Assembly (NCBI GenBank): GCA_015489295.1
Contig: WGAB01000038.1
Coordinates: forward strand, 1 to 15,087
Direction of reading: 5' to 3'
DNA: 15,087 nt
Source of the DNA: Caldifarciminota bacterium
GTDB lineage: Bacteria; WOR-3; Hydrothermia; WGAB01
Shown here one piece after another: positions 12,760 through 15,087 of this stretch (positions within the stretch are counted from its first letter, which is position 1; each line of letters starts with the position of its first letter). The notes under the pieces are model-generated. The model was not told where the DNA came from. It did not search any database and saw only the letters and a list, made by a program, of their open reading frames with translations. The translations under genes were made by a program, and so were the position numbers.

Positions 12760-14586
12760 TTACCGTACCAGCACAACCCGGCGTTTCTGCACCGGATGCC
12801 CCGCATAGGAAAGCCGAACCAGGTACACGCCGGTGGGCAGCATCCCCGGGGACACCGTCACCGGCACCTCCTGGGGCCGGACGATCCGGAATCCCCGATG
12901 CCACACCCGGCGCCCGGCCGCATCGTACACCTCCACCTCATAGGCACCGGCGCGCCCGGCTTCCACGGTAAACCGCAGGCGGTCGCGGACGAGGCCAGGG
13001 GTCCGGAGGGCGATGCGTGCCTGCGGAGCCGAAGCCTCGGCCACCGCGGTCATCTGGGTGAGGAGCAGCCGGTTGGCCTGTACCGCGTGGCGGGTTTCGT
13101 CGTCCTGCACGAACACCACGATTTCACAGTGGCGCCAGTTCCAGCTGGGATCCACGCTGAAGGCCACGGTTTCCACCACGGTCTCGCCCGGGGCGAGGCT
13201 CAGGGAGAAGCCCACAGGATCCGGCACCATGTCGCGCATCACCTGAAAATGCCACGTTTGCCCGTTGGGAGAAGGATAGTAGAGGCTGTCTTCCACCAGG
13301 GCTACCCGGAGGAACATCTGGGAATAGGGCAGGCCATCGTGGTCGGTGATCTCGGCCACCACGAATCCGTCGAGGCTCACGGTGTCCACATACCCGCTGA
13401 CCTGGAGTTCCACCCCCGCTGGCACCTCCTGGATTTCGTTGGTGATCATGCTGCGCCAGGAGGATACCTCGGCGTCCCCGTCCAGCAGGGTACCGTCGAT
13501 GTGCAGGTGTGGTGCGTAGTCGGCGCCGTAGTATTCAATGCGGGCCGTGTTCTCGGAGATGTTGGCCTGGTAGAAGGGGTCCGACGAGGAGGGCCACCAG
13601 GCGTGATACCGAACGGTGGCCAGGTCACTGCCCAGATCCTCCATTAAGACATCCAGGGTGTCGTTGGCCGGCTTACACGGACCACATCCGGTGTTGGTGG
13701 TCAGCTCCAGCAGCACCCGCCGGGGCTGGCTGAAGGCATACACCTCAGCCACCGCTGTGTCGTTGTTGGGTTCGCCGTCTCCGGGCAACAGCGTGCGGGC
13801 CACAAAGCGATAGGCGTTGTTGGCTCCGCCTTCGGTGAAGGTGAGGGAGGTGAAACTCACCTGCTGCGACTGGTTGGGGGCAAGGGAGGTGACCGTTACC
13901 GTGTCCGTGTAAAAGAGGTCATTGCCCCGATAGCCCACCAGCGCCACCGAAAAGGTCTCGGTGTTCATGCCCCAGTTCTGGACCTCCACCTGGGGGGTGT
14001 AGGGCTCGTTCAGTTTGACGAACAGGGGGAGCCCGATCGCTTCTGCGCTGACATCGTGGGGCTCGGGGCTGTACACCGTGATGTCGTCCACAAACCAGTT
14101 GTCGGCCCAGATGCCGGTGTACTGGAGCGCGATGTACACCTGGCTCTGGCCTGCGTAAGCCGAGAGGTCCACCATCACCGGGTCGCCGTCAAACCCCGCA
14201 ATGTTGTGGTTGTAGGGGGTCATGTCCATCACGATCTCGAAGTTGGCGGTGTCTGAGGGGTCGGTGGTACACACCCGAATGCGGTGATGGTCTCCGTAGC
14301 CGGACCAGTATTCCTCGTCTTCGTAGAAGAGCAGATACACCTGGCTCACCCCGGAGAGGTCCAGAGGCGGCGTGATGAGCCACTCGTCCTGCACGATCCC
14401 CTGGGGCCCGTAAAAGACGGCTGCCGAATACAGGCCCGTCCGGGCGATCTGCGAGGTTCGTTCCCAGGTGTCGTTGTTCTGGGTACCCAGGTCCAGCACC
14501 GACCACCCTGCCGGCGGGAAGGTTCCCTCAAAGGACTCGGTCAGGTGGACCGCTGAAACCAACAACCCAACCAGCAACCAACTCAT
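12760..14586 (-). CDS. Secreted Omp28-like thioredoxin-fold protein with anchor-J and T9SS-type domains
   Basis: A 608-residue exported protein. ATG 14586 follows AGGAGG by five bases; the open frame extends upstream, but without a ribosome site and across the promoter. Residues 1-14 are a short hydrophobic leader (MSWLLVGLLVSAVH). Residues 15-172 match the choice-of-anchor J/cleaved-adhesin type: ESFEGTFPPAGW, DEWLITPPLDLSG, and NWFVDDITVY at the end. Residues 176-285 look like a CARDB-type Ig domain. Residues 288-400 are the Omp28/thioredoxin-like part with VLLELTTNTGCGPC; Cys301-Gly-Pro-Cys304 is the classic thioredoxin motif. Residues 400-510 resemble the beta domain following it in Omp28 proteins. 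Residues 530-608 are a T9SS type A-like sorting domain with YEVEVYDAAGRRV and PTGVYLVRLSY. Location inferred: cell surface or secreted. A thiol-disulfide role is possible but unproven. It appears to be a single-gene unit with its own promoter. Confidence 0.88.
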   Translation of the reverse strand: MSWLLVGLLVSAVHLTESFEGTFPPAGWSVLDLGTQNNDTWERTSQIARTGLYSAAVFYGPQGIVQDEWLITPPLDLSGVSQVYLLFYEDEEYWSGYGDHHRIRVCTTDPSDTANFEIVMDMTPYNHNIAGFDGDPVMVDLSAYAGQSQVYIALQYTGIWADNWFVDDITVYSPEPHDVSAEAIGLPLFVKLNEPYTPQVEVQNWGMNTETFSVALVGYRGNDLFYTDTVTVTSLAPNQSQQVSFTSLTFTEGGANNAYRFVARTLLPGDGEPNNDTAVAEVYAFSQPRRVLLELTTNTGCGPCKPANDTLDVLMEDLGSDLATVRYHAWWPSSSDPFYQANISENTARIEYYGADYAPHLHIDGTLLDGDAEVSSWRSMITNEIQEVPAGVELQVSGYVDTVSLDGFVVAEITDHDGLPYSQMFLRVALVEDSLYYPSPNGQTWHFQVMRDMVPDPVGFSLSLAPGETVVETVAFSVDPSWNWRHCEIVVFVQDDETRHAVQANRLLLTQMTAVAEASAPQARIALRTPGLVRDRLRFTVEAGRAGAYEVEVYDAAGRRVWHRGFRIVRPQEVPVTVSPGMLPTGVYLVRLSYAGHPVQKRRVVLVR

Positions 14587-14615
14587 ACACACCTCCTTTG
14601 GGTTAAATTTCCGTA

Positions 14616-14644
14616 ATTTTAGCCCTGTCAGCCAGGTATGGCAA
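14616..14644 (-). promoter_or_regulatory. Promoter of the secreted Omp28-like gene
   Basis: On the minus strand TTGCCA (14639-14644), a 17-base spacer and TAAAAT (14616-14621) match the sigma-70 consensus at five of six positions in each box. It would start transcription near 14609, about 23 bases before the ATG. The rest of the divergent gap up to 14804 shows no clear rightward promoter or RNA gene. Confidence 0.7.
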
Positions 14645-14804
14645 GAAAAAGTAGGAGATGCACCAGGATAAGGTGACCCACCCCGGGTACTGGAGACAGA
14701 CCGACCGCGGAAGCCAACCCGAGGCTTACCCTGGGTTCCCTTGCAGCCCCTTGCGTCATCGCGCAAACTTGGAACATGCACGAGCCAGGCTGGGAGGACC
14801 GGGA

Positions 14805-15087
14805 ATGCAGGTGATCTACGGCGTTCTGTACCATGTCGGCGCCTTTTCCCGCCTGTTGTTCTACATGCTGCGGGGGCTCCGCGAGATCCGAAAACTGCCC
14901 GGCCTGATCGTCCAGAGCATCGCCCACATCGGCCTCGGCTCCCTGCCGCTCGTGGCCGTGGCCTCGGTGTTCACCGGCATGGTGGCCTCGGTGCAAACCG
15001 CGTACCAGGTCCGCGACTATGTGCCCCTGGACTTCCTGGGCGCCGGCGTCGCCAAGGCCATCATGGTGGAACTCGGCCCCGTGCTCA
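14805..15087 (+). CDS. mlaE: MlaE-family ABC transporter permease (3' end beyond window)
   Basis: The first 94 residues of a permease of the MlaE/YrbE family, the membrane subunit of an ABC system that moves phospholipids between inner and outer membranes in Gram-negative bacteria. The family signature is clear: an amphipathic N-terminal helix (residues 8-30), then GLGSLPLVAVASVFTGMVAS and VQTAYQ, a conserved membrane-entry segment, then LGAGVAKAIMVELGPVL, the start of the conserved core. ATG 14805 is preceded by GGAGG at 14793-14797, seven bases away. Its partners (an MlaF-type ATPase and an MlaD-type substrate-binding protein) would be expected just beyond the right edge. It is divergent from the secreted Omp28-like gene. 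Confidence 0.93.
   Translation, partial: MQVIYGVLYHVGAFSRLLFYMLRGLREIRKLPGLIVQSIAHIGLGSLPLVAVASVFTGMVASVQTAYQVRDYVPLDFLGAGVAKAIMVELGPVL

Noticed and set aside
14587..14781. N-terminal extension of the secreted Omp28-like protein
   Set aside because: The frame stays open upstream, but the extension crosses a near-consensus promoter and places the hydrophobic leader inside the protein. ATG 14586 has a strong ribosome site.

Overview
The window is a GC-rich stretch from a Gram-negative, probably uncultured bacterium. It encodes a partial MlaE-type permease, which implies an outer membrane. It also encodes two Omp28-like thioredoxin-fold proteins, and two exported proteins that end in a Por/type IX secretion (T9SS type A)-like sorting domain. 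These traits point to the Bacteroidota/FCB side of the tree or to a nearby candidate phylum (WOR-3/Hydrothermae-like). That placement is inference. A V/A-type ATPase A-subunit relative is also present, which fits lineages that carry V/A-type rather than F-type ATPases.

Left end (1-1818, all minus strand): RNase P RNA (rnpB) is followed by an Omp28-like lipoprotein gene. Three bases after that gene's stop begins a gene that runs off the window edge and looks like an exported, possibly outer-membrane, protein. Between rnpB and the next gene on the plus strand lie divergent promoter candidates (1824-1924) and a structured leader (1979-2033).

Centre (2056-9447, plus strand): one very large gene encodes a 2463-residue exported protein. 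It has a signal peptide, a long repetitive beta-rich stalk with a start motif seen in autotransporter-like adhesins, tandem Ig/cadherin-like domains including two nearly identical Tandem-95-type repeats, an Fn3-like domain and a T9SS-like C-terminal domain. A perfect hairpin (9487-9515) separates it from the convergent gene for the nucleoid protein HU (9541-9813, minus), which has a near-consensus promoter.

Right part: a two-gene plus-strand unit starts at 10113. It consists of a lipoprotein of unknown function and, 4 bases later, a lone divergent paralogue of V/A-type ATPase subunit A. The paralogue keeps the P-loop but has lost the catalytic GER motif, and no other ATPase subunit genes are visible. 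This is the most unusual item in the window. A second perfect hairpin (12702-12734) ends the unit. It is followed by a convergent minus-strand gene (12760-14586) for a secreted protein combining a choice-of-anchor J/cleaved-adhesin domain, a CARDB-like domain, a CGPC thioredoxin-like domain and a T9SS-like sorting domain. The start of mlaE (14805 to the end) is transcribed divergently from it.

Overall the window is mostly cell-envelope and secreted-protein genes interleaved with two housekeeping genes (rnpB, HU). I see no CRISPR array, tRNA, rRNA, transposase, integrase or phage gene.
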